From positions 250,501-314,500 of the forward strand of contig LSRY02000014.1 in the NCBI GenBank assembly GCA_001643675.2: 64,000 nt of DNA. Reading direction: 5' to 3'. Shown one piece after another: positions 47,622 to 60,869 of this stretch. The position numbers and the translations under genes were made by a program. Each line of letters begins with the position of its first letter. Within the stretch, counting starts at the first letter, position 1. The stretch comes from Monocercomonoides exilis. Taxonomy: Eukaryota; Preaxostyla; Oxymonadida; Polymastigidae. The notes beneath the pieces were generated by a model, which ran no database searches, was not told the DNA's origin, and saw nothing but the letters and a program-made list of their open reading frames with translations.

Positions 47622-50600
47622 ATGATTATTGTTCTTTTCTATTTAATTCTCATGAGCTGCTCGACAGAAAGTCCAAAATCTGACGATCAAGGTCAAAGTT
47701 CAATAAAGACTGAAAACATTGATTGCTTTGAAAAGAGGAGTGATGAGAAGCCTTTTTTATCAAATAGCATTAAACATAAGTGCGGGATTGAAGGATCTTC
47801 ATTCACAAAAGAGATTGGAAAAACAAAAGGAAATCATCATCAAAAGTTGAGTTTTAGTCAGATAACTTCGCAATTGGGCTTGACAAACACCTCGCTGACA
47901 ACGCAGAAGATTCATTTTGATCAAAGCAGCGTTCATTCAATTATTGATGCTGGAAGGCAGTCGCTTGTTTTTGTTGATCAATGTGTGATAGCTATTTCGC
48001 CGTTCTGAATCAAATATGTTCAGGAGCTCTGCCAGCACATTTCTCATCAAAAACTTGACACTTCTCTCATTAGCACCAATTGTACGTGTTTCTTCTCTTG
48101 TTGGACCTGGAAATCGGTTGCCCGTTGAAACTCAAGAAAATGATGTGAACATTGTTGAATCGTCATTTATGTCATTTGCGCTGTCTGAGATTCCATTTGT
48201 TTCATCTGCGCCTTCTTCGATTATAACGATCGTTCATTCAGTTTTTGCTAACATGACTGCAACAGGACCAAGAGATTTTCGAACAGCTTGTGATAAGTGT
48301 TGTTGCTTGGCGATAATTCACTCTTGCAGTTTTTCAGAGGTGGATAACGTTCTGGATGGAGAAATAGTGAGTTCAATTAATGGGCAATCAGCGATGGATG
48401 CCTTTAACACTTCATTCTCTCGTTGCAGGAAGACCGGAAATGACTTAAAGATTGAAGGAAACGAAACAATGAAGAAGCAAGATCTTGGAGCGAGAAATGA
48501 CACTCTTCAATTCATTGCATGCGAATGGCACAACACTTCATCAGCCTTTACAAATGAATCATTTTCTGATAGCAATACAGAATACTCTGGAGGGGCTATC
48601 GGAATTTATGGGGGAGATAATTGCTCAGCAATTGTTGAAGATTGCTTGTTTGACACATGCACTTGCCAGAGATACGGAGGAGCAATCATGGTATATTGTG
48701 GGAAGAGTGTTCAATGGAAAGGAAATGTGTTTGAAAAATGCAAATCACATAATTATGGTGGAATTACTCTGCTGTTTAATATCAAAAAATGCACATTTAT
48801 TGAAGATTGCGTTTGCCGAAATACATCTGCCGTAGCTTATTGTGGTGGGATAAGAATTCAAAACTGCCGCTCAACAGGCTGTGAAGAAGACGGCCCAATT
48901 GTTAATAGATGTTATTTTGATTCATGCGATGTTAAAATCAGCATTGGAGGTGGAGCACTTTTATTTTATGAAATGTCATATACAATGAAAACACATGAAT
49001 GCACTTTTAAGAACTCGACAGCTTCCTTTGGAGGTGGAGTTTACTTTTATTTTTCAAGTTCAGGAACAATAGATTACCAAATGATTGCCTTTTCTTTCTT
49101 TTTCAACAACTCCGCTTATGACAAAAAAGGGAATGATATATATATATGACAATGCATCTATCATTGGGGAGAATTTCATTTTGTGTGTTTCTTCTTTTTC
49201 AACAAGAGCGGAAGGAAACAGAGTGTATCACTCAGCACTTGGAGAAAAAAACAGTTGGCTTCCGAATGGGATACTGGAACGATTTGTGAAAAAAGATGGG
49301 GTTGACAAAGAGTTTTGTGGCATTGATGAGGGTTCTGCATGCCAGTCAATAGAATATGCAGTGGAGAGCTTTTCAGATTCTGGGGAACAGCGATTGAAGC
49401 TGCTGGAGAGCGTGTTTTCACCAAAAAGTGAAGTGTCCAGACCTCTGAGGGATATCGTTGTGAGAGGCGTTGCTCAGGAGCAGTGTGTGATCAAGACTGA
49501 AAATCTTCCTGGCCAGTTCTTGTTTGAGGTGTCGAGTGGATCGCTGTTGGGGTCGAATTTCAGTGTGGAGCATTCTGCAGCAAAACAAGGGATGACACTC
49601 TTTGCAGTGAGCTCAGTGGGAAAGATGAAACTGAACAGAATGAAGCTGTTTGCATCTGAAGATCATAGATCTGTACTTCCATTCACATCCCCGCTGATTA
49701 TTTGCTCAGGAGATGGAACACTGAATGTGGACGAGCTTCAGATAAGTGGGTTCTTCTTGAGTAATTGCTCTGTGTTTAATTCGCTGGTGGGAGGCATTGA
49801 GATGAAGAATGTGCTGGTTGAGAACCTCCAAAGGCTTCATGGAAATGGAAGTGTTGTCAGTGAGGTGGTTGGAAGTGGTGAAATGGTTGATCTGAGCAAT
49901 GTGTCACTGAACAATTGCAGCTGCCAAGAAGGAGATGGTGGGGGCTTTTGCATTCGAGTGAAGAGAGGAGGTTCATTGAGGGTGGGGAACTGGAGCAAAA
50001 CAGCTTTGAAACAGTGCAGTGTGGCAGATGAGGAAACAAAGAAAGGAAAAGGGGGAGGGATGATGATTTGTGTGGAAGATGGAGGAGAGGATATTATTCT
50101 TGGGGATGTGCAGTTCAGTGGATGCTCGGGTTGGTGGGGAAGGAATGTGTTTGTGGAGGCGAGGGAATTGTCGAGGGTTGTGAGCAGCACGAGTGTGTTG
50201 TTTGGCACAACAAAGATGGAAGACAAAGATATGATGGGAATGGAGGATGGATGTGGAGAAGAGGCTGTGCCGCTGCTGGCATATTTGGCTGTGTTTGGAG
50301 GGAGCGGATATGTGGGAGGGAGTGGGATGAGGGATTTCAGTGGATGCGGAACCAAGAATTATCCCTGCCGCACAATTGGAAAAGTGGTTCACTTGCGATT
50401 TGGAGATGGAAAGAGAGCGATTGTGATGCAAGAAGGGTTTGTGTGGAAGGAAGAGACGGTGATGGGAAATGAAGAGTGGGAATTGAAATGTGTGAGCGAA
50501 AGAACAGCTGTGCGAGTAGAGTGCCCAGAGACGCTCAGTGGGGAAGCAGTGATTGTGAGCCAAATGAAAACGTCAATGACAAACATTCGATTTCAGCTGA

Positions 50601-53600
50601 CTCCATTTCGGGGTTCAAGTGAGAAGGTGTTTGTGGAGTGCCAAGCAGGGAGCATGCTATTGTCGTATTGTGAAGCAGAGATGGCAGAGAGTGGAGATGA
50701 GCTGATGAACACTTTTGCAAAGGCAAGTGGGGGACTGCTGAAATTTGTGAACTTCAAGATGAGAAACGTTGTCTTGGGGGATATTTCAGCGATTGTTGGT
50801 GTTGAGAGCGAAGCTGGAACAGAGCTGGTGATGGAAAATTGCTTGTTTGATTCTGTGGAATTGGATGGAGGATGTGCTGTGAGTGTGAGCAATGTGAATG
50901 TGATGAATGCGACAAAAAGCAATTTCACAAGCATCACTCGTGCAACTGGAGATGGAGGAGGGATGAGTGTTACTGTTAGTGGGGAGACTGAATTGCATTC
51001 TGTACTCATTGAAGAGTGCGTGTTCAATGCTTGCTCAGTGAATGAAAATGGAAAGGGAGGAGGAGGGATGCACTTGCACATTGCAAAGACGAATGTTGTG
51101 AAAGTGAACAAGTGTTCGTTTTGCTTGTGCACAGCAACAGCTGCACCTGGAAAGGGATTGTGGGGAGGGATTCTGATTAAAGTGGTTGATGCTGATGCAA
51201 ACTTTGTGGTGTCTTTGCCATCATTTGGCGAAGGCGGAGCGAATAGCGCAGAACATGGAAATGATCTATTTATAGAATCTCCAAATCTGACAGAGAGTGT
51301 GATCGAAGAAAGATTTCCATTTGGAAAATACATGCAGTTGTCTGAAGTGGATGGGATGAGAGGCTTTGATGGGGCTGATCGTTTGAATGCCATACCACTT
51401 GTGTATTTGCTGCACGATGTTGGAGTCACGATTTCCGCATCCTCGACGAATGGACTGGATGTGGCTGGATGCGGATTTGTTGAGTATCCGTGCAGAACAG
51501 TGGGATATTCGTTCCAGAGGCAGCAGGAGCAAGAAAAAGATGTGGAGGTTGTGGGAGTGTTTGAGCTGAATGAGAGTGTTTCTTTGAGCCACGAGAAAGG
51601 GTGCTTTGTTCATGGAAAAAGTGAAATGAGCGAAGTGATTGTGCATGGAAGCGCCTCTGGTGAAACAGGGCTTCTGCATATGAAAGGAAATGGGCAGCCG
51701 AATTCTTGTGTGAAGCTGTTATTATTTTCTGTTCCCAGATCTGTCCAGGAGCATGAGGCGCTTTTCAGCCAAGAAAGCAAGGGAACAATGAGAATTGAGA
51801 ACTGCTCATTTCGATCTCAGAACGAAGGTGCAACACACACATTTTGTGCTATTGTTGCGAACAATGGAAAGACAGAGCTGGTGTTTGTGACAGTTGACAA
51901 TATGTGTTTTTCAGGGAGTCAACTGATGAGGATAGAGGGAGCAGCAGCTGTAGATATTGCGAATATGAAATCTCTGAATGCCACAACCTCGTCCGAAATG
52001 GGATTGGTGTATGTCTGCGGAGCAGAAGCTCAACTGAATGTTAAGAATTCTGTGTTTGATAATGAAGGGTCAGGAAAGGAATGCAGGATTATCAATTCAT
52101 GTGGAGCCAACGGTGTTATATTGGAGGAATGTGTGCTTAAATCAGGAATCGTGAGAGGAAGGAACGGATCAGCTGTCTGTTGCGTTGTGGGTGAGGAACA
52201 AATATTGAAGATAGTTGGAGGAAACTTCGAGAGCTGTGAAAGCACAGGGGGAAATGGAGGAGGAATATTTGTGAAAGTGAAGGCAGGAGGTTTGGCAGAG
52301 TTGGGAAACACTTCATCTGTGCAGGCTATTGAGTGTTCGGATTGCCATGCAAGAAGTGTGGAGGATAGTGGAGGGCGTGGAGGAGGGATGTATTTGTCTG
52401 TGGATGATGAGGTGAAAGCATTCTGCATTCAGAATGCGGTGTTTGATGGTTGCAGCGCAACAAGAGGAGGGAATTGGGTGTTTGTGGAAGGCAAAGAGCT
52501 AAAGAGGATTGTGAATGGAACGGCAATTGGATTTGAGTTTGAGAAGGCAGTTGAGATTGCGAGGTTGGATGATGTTGGAGGGTGTGAGTTGAGCGCAGTG
52601 GAACAAGTGATCCCACTGGCAGTGCTGTTTCGAGGGATGCCAGCTGTGGGATATGTGGGCGGAAATGGGATTGATTATGAAGTTTGTGGATTCAAAGACT
52701 TTGCATGCAAAACGATAGAACATGCGGGAAGTGTGCTTTTTGGAAAGAAAAATGCAACATTGAAGCTGCAGAGCTCATTTGTGTTTGAGAAAGATATTAT
52801 TTTGGATGCACAACCGATGGATATTTGCGGAGAAGCGAACAGCACATTGATCAAAGTGAAAGAGGATGAAAATTGGGCTGGGAAAGGAATGATTGAAACA
52901 CAGCACGATATCAGATTGCACGGAATGGTATTTCAGCTGCCACGATCAGAAGGAGATGGAAGAGAAAAATGGATGATGTGTTGCAACTCAATGAGTCTGA
53001 AGATTGAAAAGTGCCATTTTGTGAATGAAAGTGGTGTTGTTGGGATGGGGATTGTGGCTGTTTCAGGAGGCAGAATGGAAATGACACATTGCAGAATTGA
53101 GGGGTGTGTGTTTGTGAAGGCAGGAGTTATATTGTTTGATGGAAATGAGGCTGAAGGAGTGCTGGATGGTCTTTATATGAGAAATGTTGGAGTCAGTGAA
53201 GAAGGGAGTGTTGTGAGGGCGAAGGCAGGAGTAAATGTTGAGATTGCAAACAGCGAATTTCGAGAAAGAAATGAGACAGATGGGAATGTGATCAGAGTGG
53301 AAGGAGATATCAGCGTGGGGATGAGGAACAGCACATTTTCTGGGTTGAAGCGAGGAGCAGGAAATGGAGGAGCGATTGATGGAAAAGTCGGGGAAGCAGA
53401 GAGGGTGGAGATTGTGAACTGCACATTGGAGCACAATGGATGTGATACGGGAGGGTCACGAGGTGGAAGTGTGCTTGTGGAAGTGGATGATGGAGGGTAT
53501 TTTGGATTTGATGAAAACACTGTGAACCGCAGTACAGTTCCATCGGGAAGTGGACTTGGAGGAGGGCTGTATGTGAACTTGTGGGGAACTGGATCAGAAT

Positions 53601-56600
53601 ACTCGATGAAGAAGATCGTGTTTGATGAGAATGGAGCATCGAAGGGGAAAGATGTGTTTGTGGAGTGCATTCAACCTCGACTGATGATTGTTGGGGTGCA
53701 CTGGAATGGATCAGCACAGAACAATACAGCAGAAGATCGGCTGTGGGTGCTTGATCGATTGTCAGAGGCCACAGAGGGGGTGACGATGATGGAGTATCTG
53801 TTTCCGAGCTCTTCGCGATTTGTATTTGTGAATGGAAATGGGAGCAATTCGACACTGTGCGGGTATCGAGAGCTTCCATGTGAATCTGTTGATTTGGGAT
53901 TTCAGCTGATGAACACCACGCATTCCATCATCCAGCTGCAAGCAACAACGCCAGTGAGTGGGCAGATTGATCGAGATGGAGACTCGTTGACCATCCAAGG
54001 AGACGAAAGCAAACCATTGCTTGCGATTGGGGGAGATGCGCAGTTTGTGCTGAGCAGTGGTGAGGCACTGACGCAACTTGTGTTTTCTGATGTGAACTTT
54101 GACCTTTCAGGAGTGAATGGAGGTGGAAGTGCTTTCGATTGTGTTGTTGAAGCGTGTGCTGGACAGTGTTCATTTGTTGGCGATATCTTTTGGAGTGGTG
54201 GAGAGGAGGGAAATGGAGCTTGTGAGAAGTGGATTGTTGTTGGAAAAGGGAGCACAGTCAGATTTGATGATTGCGAAGTGAGGAGTGTGAAGTTTTTTGG
54301 AGAAAGAGGGATCATTCAGGCGAGAAGTGGAACTGTCATACTGACAAAAACACTAATCACAGGATGTTCAGGGAGAGAAGGAAGTGGCCTTGTTGTTGTG
54401 TGTGTTGGAAGCAGTTGCACAGCAGATGGATGCACTGTGGATAACTGCTGGTGCACAGGTGATGGAGGCGGATGGAAGATTGAAACAGGGGGGAGAATGA
54501 AGATAGCGAATGGGAGCACAATTTCTGGTTGCAAGTCAGTGGAAGGAAGGGGAGGAGGAGGGAGCTGCGTTGTGGGATTGGGAGGAGAGTTAATAACGAA
54601 GGGGGTGCATGTGGAGAGGTGTTCTGTGGATGAGGGGAAATGGAGAGGTGGAGGAATATTTGTTCAAGTTGAGGGAGCAGATGGAAAAGGGATGAATCTG
54701 AGGGAAGTGTGGTTTAAGGAGAACAAAGGAAAAGAAGGGAAAGATCTGTTTTTGGAATGTGTTGACTTGAACAACACTGCCACACAGGCATCGATTGCTA
54801 TTGATTTGTTTGATGAAAATGGAGTGAGAATTGCAGATATGGCTGGGGTGGATGAAGTGAACTTCGATGAGAGTGTTGATTTGATGTTGTTCCTTGTGGA
54901 GCGTCGAGCGAGTGTGGTGGTTGTGGATGGAGGAAAGGGAGTTGATGTGAATGGGTGTGGAAGCGAGGCTTTTCCTTGCAAATCGATCTGGAGTGGAGTG
55001 GGGCACTTTGACGATTCATCCGAGAGATACTTGCAGATTGTGAATGTGGGGAGCATCGAAGACTGTTATGAGTTTCTGGAGGAAACAAGTGTTGTTGGAG
55101 TGACTGGAGGAGAACGAGAGAAAGTGATTTTGGTAATTCAAGGAAATCCAAAGAGAGATGGAGTGTTTGAAGCAGTATTGACAGCACGTGCAAGTCTGAC
55201 AATTGGCAAGGTCTCGTTGGAATTGCCAAGCAAACTGGAAAACGAATTGAAAGTGGCAATCATCTCAAAGACAGGAACGCTAACTCTTGAAAGCTGTCAA
55301 ATCGTGTGTGATGCCGAAATGAAGTTTGGAGTGATTGAGGCAAGTGGCAATGGAGTGGAATTGATAAATTGTCAGATGGAGTCTTCGAGTTTTTCAGTTG
55401 TTCCGTTTCTTCTTCTTTCAAGAGCAGTGATTGAAGGATGCAATTTCACTGGAATCAGAACAGAAGTTGGAAAGAAAGGAGGAGTGGCTGAGATTGAAGT
55501 TGGAAGGGAAGAGAATGTTGTTGTGAACAGATCGCGGCTGATGAAGTGCGGATGCAGTATTGAAGACGGAAAGGGGGGATTTGCTTTCTTGAACACCACA
55601 AACACAGAGGAAAGTCCGCGATTTGTGTTTGAAGGACTGGTGTTTGATCAGAATGAAGCATGGCTGGGAAGGAATGTGTTTATTGTTGATTGTGATCTCA
55701 ATGAGTCTGTGAATCAGGATGCATTCAGATTCAATTATGGGAGTGGAGAAGGAGACACAGATGGGAACATGTTTGTGGGGAGCGATAGCAAGTTTGCTGA
55801 AACTGATTTATTGAGGTTCCTTGTTTCATATAAGGGATGGGAGGTGTATGTTGGAAAAGAAGGTTTTGATGTGGCAAGGTGTGGAAGACAAGAAGAGCCA
55901 TGCAATTCGTTTTGGAAAGGGATGGAACAACTGAAAAGCGAAGGGGAATCTCGTTTCATGTTCGTTTCTGGAGAAACAGTTATTCGGGATGAGTATGATT
56001 TGGAAGAATTTGAAATGAAATCGGATGGGAAGAGAGACGAGTCAAAGAAGAGCAGAGTTGTGTTTGAAAAGAAAGCAAGTGTGGGAGAATTGTGGTTTAT
56101 CAGGAGTCATGGCGGAGTGCTTGTGGAAGATATATGCTTTGAGCAGACAGAAGCGTTTGAAGAACATGTAAAAGCTCTTATTTGGAACGAAGGAGGTCTG
56201 TTGAACCTCAGTGACTGTTCATTTGTTTCAGTTGCGAAAGATGGGAGTGAGTTTTCCTGCTCGCTTGTGTTTGCAAAACAAGGGGTGCTGATTGTGCAGT
56301 TGTTCAGGATGGAGTCGAGCAACATTGGCGACAGTGTGTTTGCTGTTGGGGATGAGGCCACATGTGTGATTGAGAAAGCAACTATTTCCGGAGTGAACAT
56401 GAATTGTGATGCGATTGTGAAGATTGTTGGAGAGGAACATGCACTTGGAAGATTCGAAACAAATCTTGTTGGAAGCGTTGAACTCAAGGATTGCATTCTG
56501 GATGATGTTCAAGGAAGGAGCGATCGGTGCAGCGTCATGCGAACAGACACAGGAAAGGAAGTGATGATGAAGGTGAATGGAAGCGTTGCAAGCGACTGCA

Positions 56601-59600
56601 GAGCAAAGCAAAGCTTGCAAGGAGGGGTAATGGAGCTGTGGATTAATGGAGGTGGAAGGATGAACATGGTGAACAGCAGTGTTGTTCGGTGCAGCTGTTC
56701 AGATACCGGCAAGGGAGGAGGGGTGTATGTGGGGAGCAATGAGACGGGAGTGCTGGATTTTGAGTTCAGGACGATGGTGTTTGTGGCGAATACAGCAGGG
56801 GTTGGGTGTGATATTTTTGTTCAGTGCTTCAGCATATCGTCGCAGATCAATGAAACGCAATTTCGATTTGACCTCAGGAAGATCTCGGATCAAGAAAAAG
56901 GGATTTGTGGGATAGACAGCACAGAGCACAAGACAGACACGAATCTTCTGGATTTCATCACTGTATATCTTTCGGATACTATATATATTTGCTCAGAGCG
57001 ATACGGCGGAGGGAAGAATGATCGCCAATGTGGTGCGCCCTTGCTTCCGTGTGCCACGATTGATTATGCGTTGGATCATTTGACTGGGGAATATGTGAGT
57101 GAAATGTATGTTGTGGAGCAGGCAAATCTCGAAGGTGAAGCGGAGCTGAATGAAATGGAACTTTCTTCGCGACTGAGAAATCCATGTGTTGTTAATGTTT
57201 GTGCATCCATCAACGGAACAAGCGACTGCATTATTCAGGCAATCAACAACGTTGCCATAAGTCGAGTGTACTTTGAGTATTGTTCGACTTCAAGTGATTC
57301 GCACTCGTCATTCCTATGTGTGAAGAGTGGTCTTTCAACATTGGGCAGTTGCTCATTTCGAAGCAGTTCAATGATTTCAGAAAGAGTTTCTGTTGGATAT
57401 CACATTATTCGAGTGGTTGACGGAGGTTGCATGCTGGAACGATGCACTGTGTCTGAATTGCATCTCACAGTGAGCGCTATCAACGGGGAATCTGATTCAA
57501 TCAGCATTATTTCGAGTGTGTTTGGAGATGTATCATTTGAAGAGCCTGTCATATCACTAACTTCAAAAGTGTTGGTGGAATCGAAGGATGAAAAAAGGAT
57601 ATCGCTGCTTCAGAGTGTGAGGGTTGAAAATGTCACACAACAAAGTGATCAAGTGCCATTGGAATTCAGTGAGTTAATTCATCAATTGGAGCTGTCAAAT
57701 TGCTCAGTGAGCATCGCCATCACTAAAGGGAATGGTTCTTGCGCAATGGATATCAATAAATGCACAAGCGCTTCAATGGATTTGTGTTTGTTTGATGGAT
57801 TGAGAAACAAAGATGGAAAAGAGAAGGACGAAAATACTGACCTGGATGGAATATGCAAATGGAATGAGTCGCTGATTCGGCTGAGTAATTCAAATGTGAT
57901 GATGAAGGTTACGAGTGTTGTTAACTCTTCCATTGGTGGTATTTCTGTTTGTGGAGGAAGTGTTGAGATTGAGAAAGGAGAGTTCATTGAAAACAATCCC
58001 TTGATATCAAATTATCCATCACTAAGAAGAAATATCATTTGCTCAGATTCAGGAGTGTTGAATGTGAGGAGTTTGAAAGGAGGAGATGGATTGGAGAGAA
58101 ATACATCACTTTGGATATTGAATGAAGGGTGCGAGTTGAGTGGGATAGTTTCTGAGAGAGCATCACCACTATTCATCCCAGTTGTGGAAGAGGCGAGGAA
58201 TGAGACAGCATCTGAGGGAAGAACAATCATCACGCTGAGTGGGAGACTTCTTCTCCCCTGCAATGTTTCGTTGAAGTTGAGCTTCAGGAATGGAAGGGAA
58301 GAGGTGGTTGAGAGCTATGGGATTGGTGAAAAGGAAAGTGTGTCAGAGAACGAAATTGTTGCAGTTGTTTCATCGGCACAGATGGGAGCAGTGGGAGCAG
58401 AGACAGAAGTGAGTGTGAGTCTTCTGTTTGGAAAGATTGATTCGCCTTCATCGACTGATTCGTTTATCCTGAAGAACAGAAGCGAAACCCAAGGAAAAGG
58501 AGATGACAGAATTGTTGAAGGAGGGAAAGAAGGAAAATCATTTTGGCCAATAATTGTTGTTGTCATGGCAATAATCCTTTTAATTGTTCTTGTTGTTTCA
58601 GTTGTTGTGACAATTCGGTGGAGGAAGGTGAAGAATGAAGCAGAAGATCTGAGAGAGATTGTGAATGACAACATCAGAAAAGATCCAAAGGCATTTGAGA
58701 TGGTGACGATGGAGATGTCGCCTGAGGCGCAGTGGAGGAGAGCTGAGAGGGAAGCTGAAAAGAAGAACGATGAGAGGATAAAGAAGAGGGTGTATGAGAA
58801 CAGCTTGGGGCATTCTGAGTCATCAGAGCATCTTCTATCTGAGAGTGGTTCCACTGAATACATTTTGGGAAGAGACTCAGACAAGATCCCTCAATGGATG
58901 CTGGAGAAGGTGGATGAGAAAGAAGTTGAGGAAGAGACAAGAAAGCGAACGCCATCACCTTCCATTTTATCCACCTCAACCACTTCAACAACTGATTCAG
59001 ATTCCACATTTGTTCGAATGGAGGATATGTGCCCCACCACCTCTTCAATGTCGAATCTGGTGGATGCAATGGCATGCTCGTCTCCACATGAAAAATTGAT
59101 TGTGGATCTGAGGGATTCTCTGTTCATGCTGCTTCATGGAAGGAATGAGAAGAAGGAAATGGCGATTGGGAGTCTTCAGGAAAGAGAACAGACAGCTGCA
59201 CAGATACTATTCTGGGTGGCGAATCTGGCACTCCATTCATTTGACGAAATGGAGAATCCTCTTTCTTCTCTCACCAATCTCAGTCCGCACATTGTGTTAT
59301 TCTCCGAACACATGGTCATCTGCATTGTGATGCATTCAGACTTCTCATCTTCAGACTCAGATTCATCATCGATCTCATCAACAACAGTTGTGACATCTGC
59401 CAGTGATGATGATGATGATGATGATGACTCTCTGCCTTCATCAGCGTTTGAGGATGAGGATGATTTCAAAAAAGAGTGCTTGAGGTGGAAGGCGCCAGAG
59501 CTGCTGGTGAACAAGAAGATGGGAGCGACAAAGGAGTCAGTGGCATTCTCAATTGGGATGATGGTGTGGGAGTGTCTGACGCTGGAGGTTCCGTTTGGGG

Positions 59601-59869
59601 AGTATGGAGCAGAGGTGGCGGGGCAGAAGATTGTGAATGGGGAGAAGCCGGATGTGAGGAGGGTGTGCGGGAGCAGCTTGGCGGGTGTGGTGAAGGGGTG
59701 CCTGTCGCAAGACTGGGGGCAGCGGCCGAGTGTGAACGAGCTGAAGCGGGAGTTTATTGTGCGGTTTCCGAAAGGGGCAGCAATCATGACGATGACAGAC
59801 GCGATCTGTGTTCGGGAAGAGTCCATGGCTGGGCTGAACAGAAGCATGATGAGCGAGTCGGAGGAGTGA
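47622..59869 (+). CDS. Giant beta-helix surface protein with TM segment and C-terminal pseudokinase
   Basis: The start is the ATG at 47622, chosen because it gives a signal peptide (MIIVLFYLILMSCSTES). The frame needs two corrections: a 22-nt GT..AG segment (48002-48023) removed, and one unit lost from an (AT)6 run at 49136-49147. Together they give exactly 4,076 codons. The ectodomain has short Cys/Gly beta-strand repeats (FGGGVYF; EECVFNACS..GGGGM) and at least eight long cassettes, each with GKDVFVE-like and CG-x4-6-C motifs; the CG motifs lie near 49313, 50342, 51468, 52683, 53855, 54954, 55878 and 57025. A TM helix is at 58546-58617, followed by a basic stretch. The cytoplasmic end keeps kinase C-lobe marks (RWKAPELL, FSIGMMVWECLTLEVPFGE, DWGQRPSVNEL) but lacks HRD, DFG and the VAIK lysine, so it is probably a pseudokinase. 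Role: likely surface recognition or adhesion; ligand unknown. Confidence 0.75.
48002..48023 (+). other. Candidate 22-nt intron in the surface-protein gene
   Basis: GTTCTGAAT..TGTTCAG, 22 nt, with GT and AG ends. Excision joins IAISP to SSASTFLIKNL in frame. Retention gives a stop five bases in. Much shorter than other introns in the window (47-203 nt), so a decay-type frameshift is the alternative. Confidence 0.5.
49136..49147 (+). repeat. (AT)6 microsatellite at a frame break in the surface-protein gene
   Basis: Upstream, the frame reads NSAYDKKGNDIYI then TGA. One additional AT unit would read through to YDNASIIGENF, matching the GKDVFVE/GNDLFIE pattern of other cassettes. No GT donor exists in the 65-bp overlap of the two frames, so splicing does not explain it. 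Confidence 0.7.
58546..58617 (+). other. Single transmembrane helix of the surface protein
   Basis: PIIVVVMAIILLIVLVVSVV followed by VTIRWRKVK: an uninterrupted hydrophobic stretch with a positively charged cytoplasmic flank, separating beta-helix ectodomain from kinase-like tail. Confidence 0.85.
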
Positions 59870-60271
59870 GAGGATGTGGATTGGAAATTTGCAAGCAGGA
59901 GAGCAAAAGAGCAGGAGAGCAATGAAAATGAGACAATGAAGACAATGCAAGGTGTTTTTGCCATTCACAACAACATCCTCCAAAAATAGAGCATCGAGAG
60001 GAATTTGGCAAGAGGAATGCAAAAGGAGGATGATTGAAAGGGAAATGGCTGTTGGGGCAGAAGCCTTTGAGAGGAATGGACATGGTGAAAGGAGGAGAGA
60101 TGAAGTGATGCACCCTCTCAAAAAAAGAGTCGGAATGAAAAGATGAGCTGGATTTGTTTGAAGGAAGTGAGCCAACTTTGTGGAATGGAGTTGAGGAGAG
60201 TTTTGTTTTTCTGTCAGATTTTCAACACAAATTATTTTATTGTTTTTTCATTTTTCGTTTTTGTTTGCTTT

Positions 60272-60571
60272 TCAAAGTTTGTTGTGGAGCAGCATGATTT
60301 GCGAGTTGTGCTGCCTGTTTGAGTTCTGATGCGATGTTGATTTGAGACAATTAATCTTTGAATATTTCCTTCCACTTTTCTTCTTTTTCTTTGTTGTTGT
60401 TATTGCTGTTGTTGTGTTTGAATGGAGTTTGTCACGAAGTGATTTGTGAACAAAAACTGCTGGGCATTGTTCGTTATGGGATGCTTTTTCCTCAATCAGT
60501 TTCTCCTTGTCAGTTTTTGAATGCACATTGATTTTTCGATGGATTTCACAATCCACTTGGCTGATGAGACT
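60272..60571 (-). other. Possible small exon or unrecognised ORF
   Basis: Open minus-strand stretch of about 100 codons with coding-like composition (EIHRKINVHSKTDKEKLIEE, then Thr- and Lys-rich sequence, SQIMLLHNKL, TGA) but no ATG near its start. It could be a terminal exon, a decayed fragment or chance. No family recognised. Confidence 0.25.
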
Positions 60572-60869
60572 CAAAAAATATCCTATCCCATGTCATTTAA
60601 TCCATCATAGAAAACAAAAGAAAATACTCAGAACAGAGACTTCCAATAATTTTTTTTTCTCAATTCAAAACACAAAAGAAAGAAGCTTCACTGCTTTAAA
60701 GATGAAAATATCTCAACTGTTTTTTATGAATGACTTTTCCCTCACGTTCAAGAAAAATAATCAAATGATTAAGGAAAAAGACAGTTTCGTTTTTTATTGA
60801 CAAACAAAATCCATATTCAAAAAAGATAAAAAATATGAGTTTTCTCGCAATCAAAAGCTAAATAATGTG

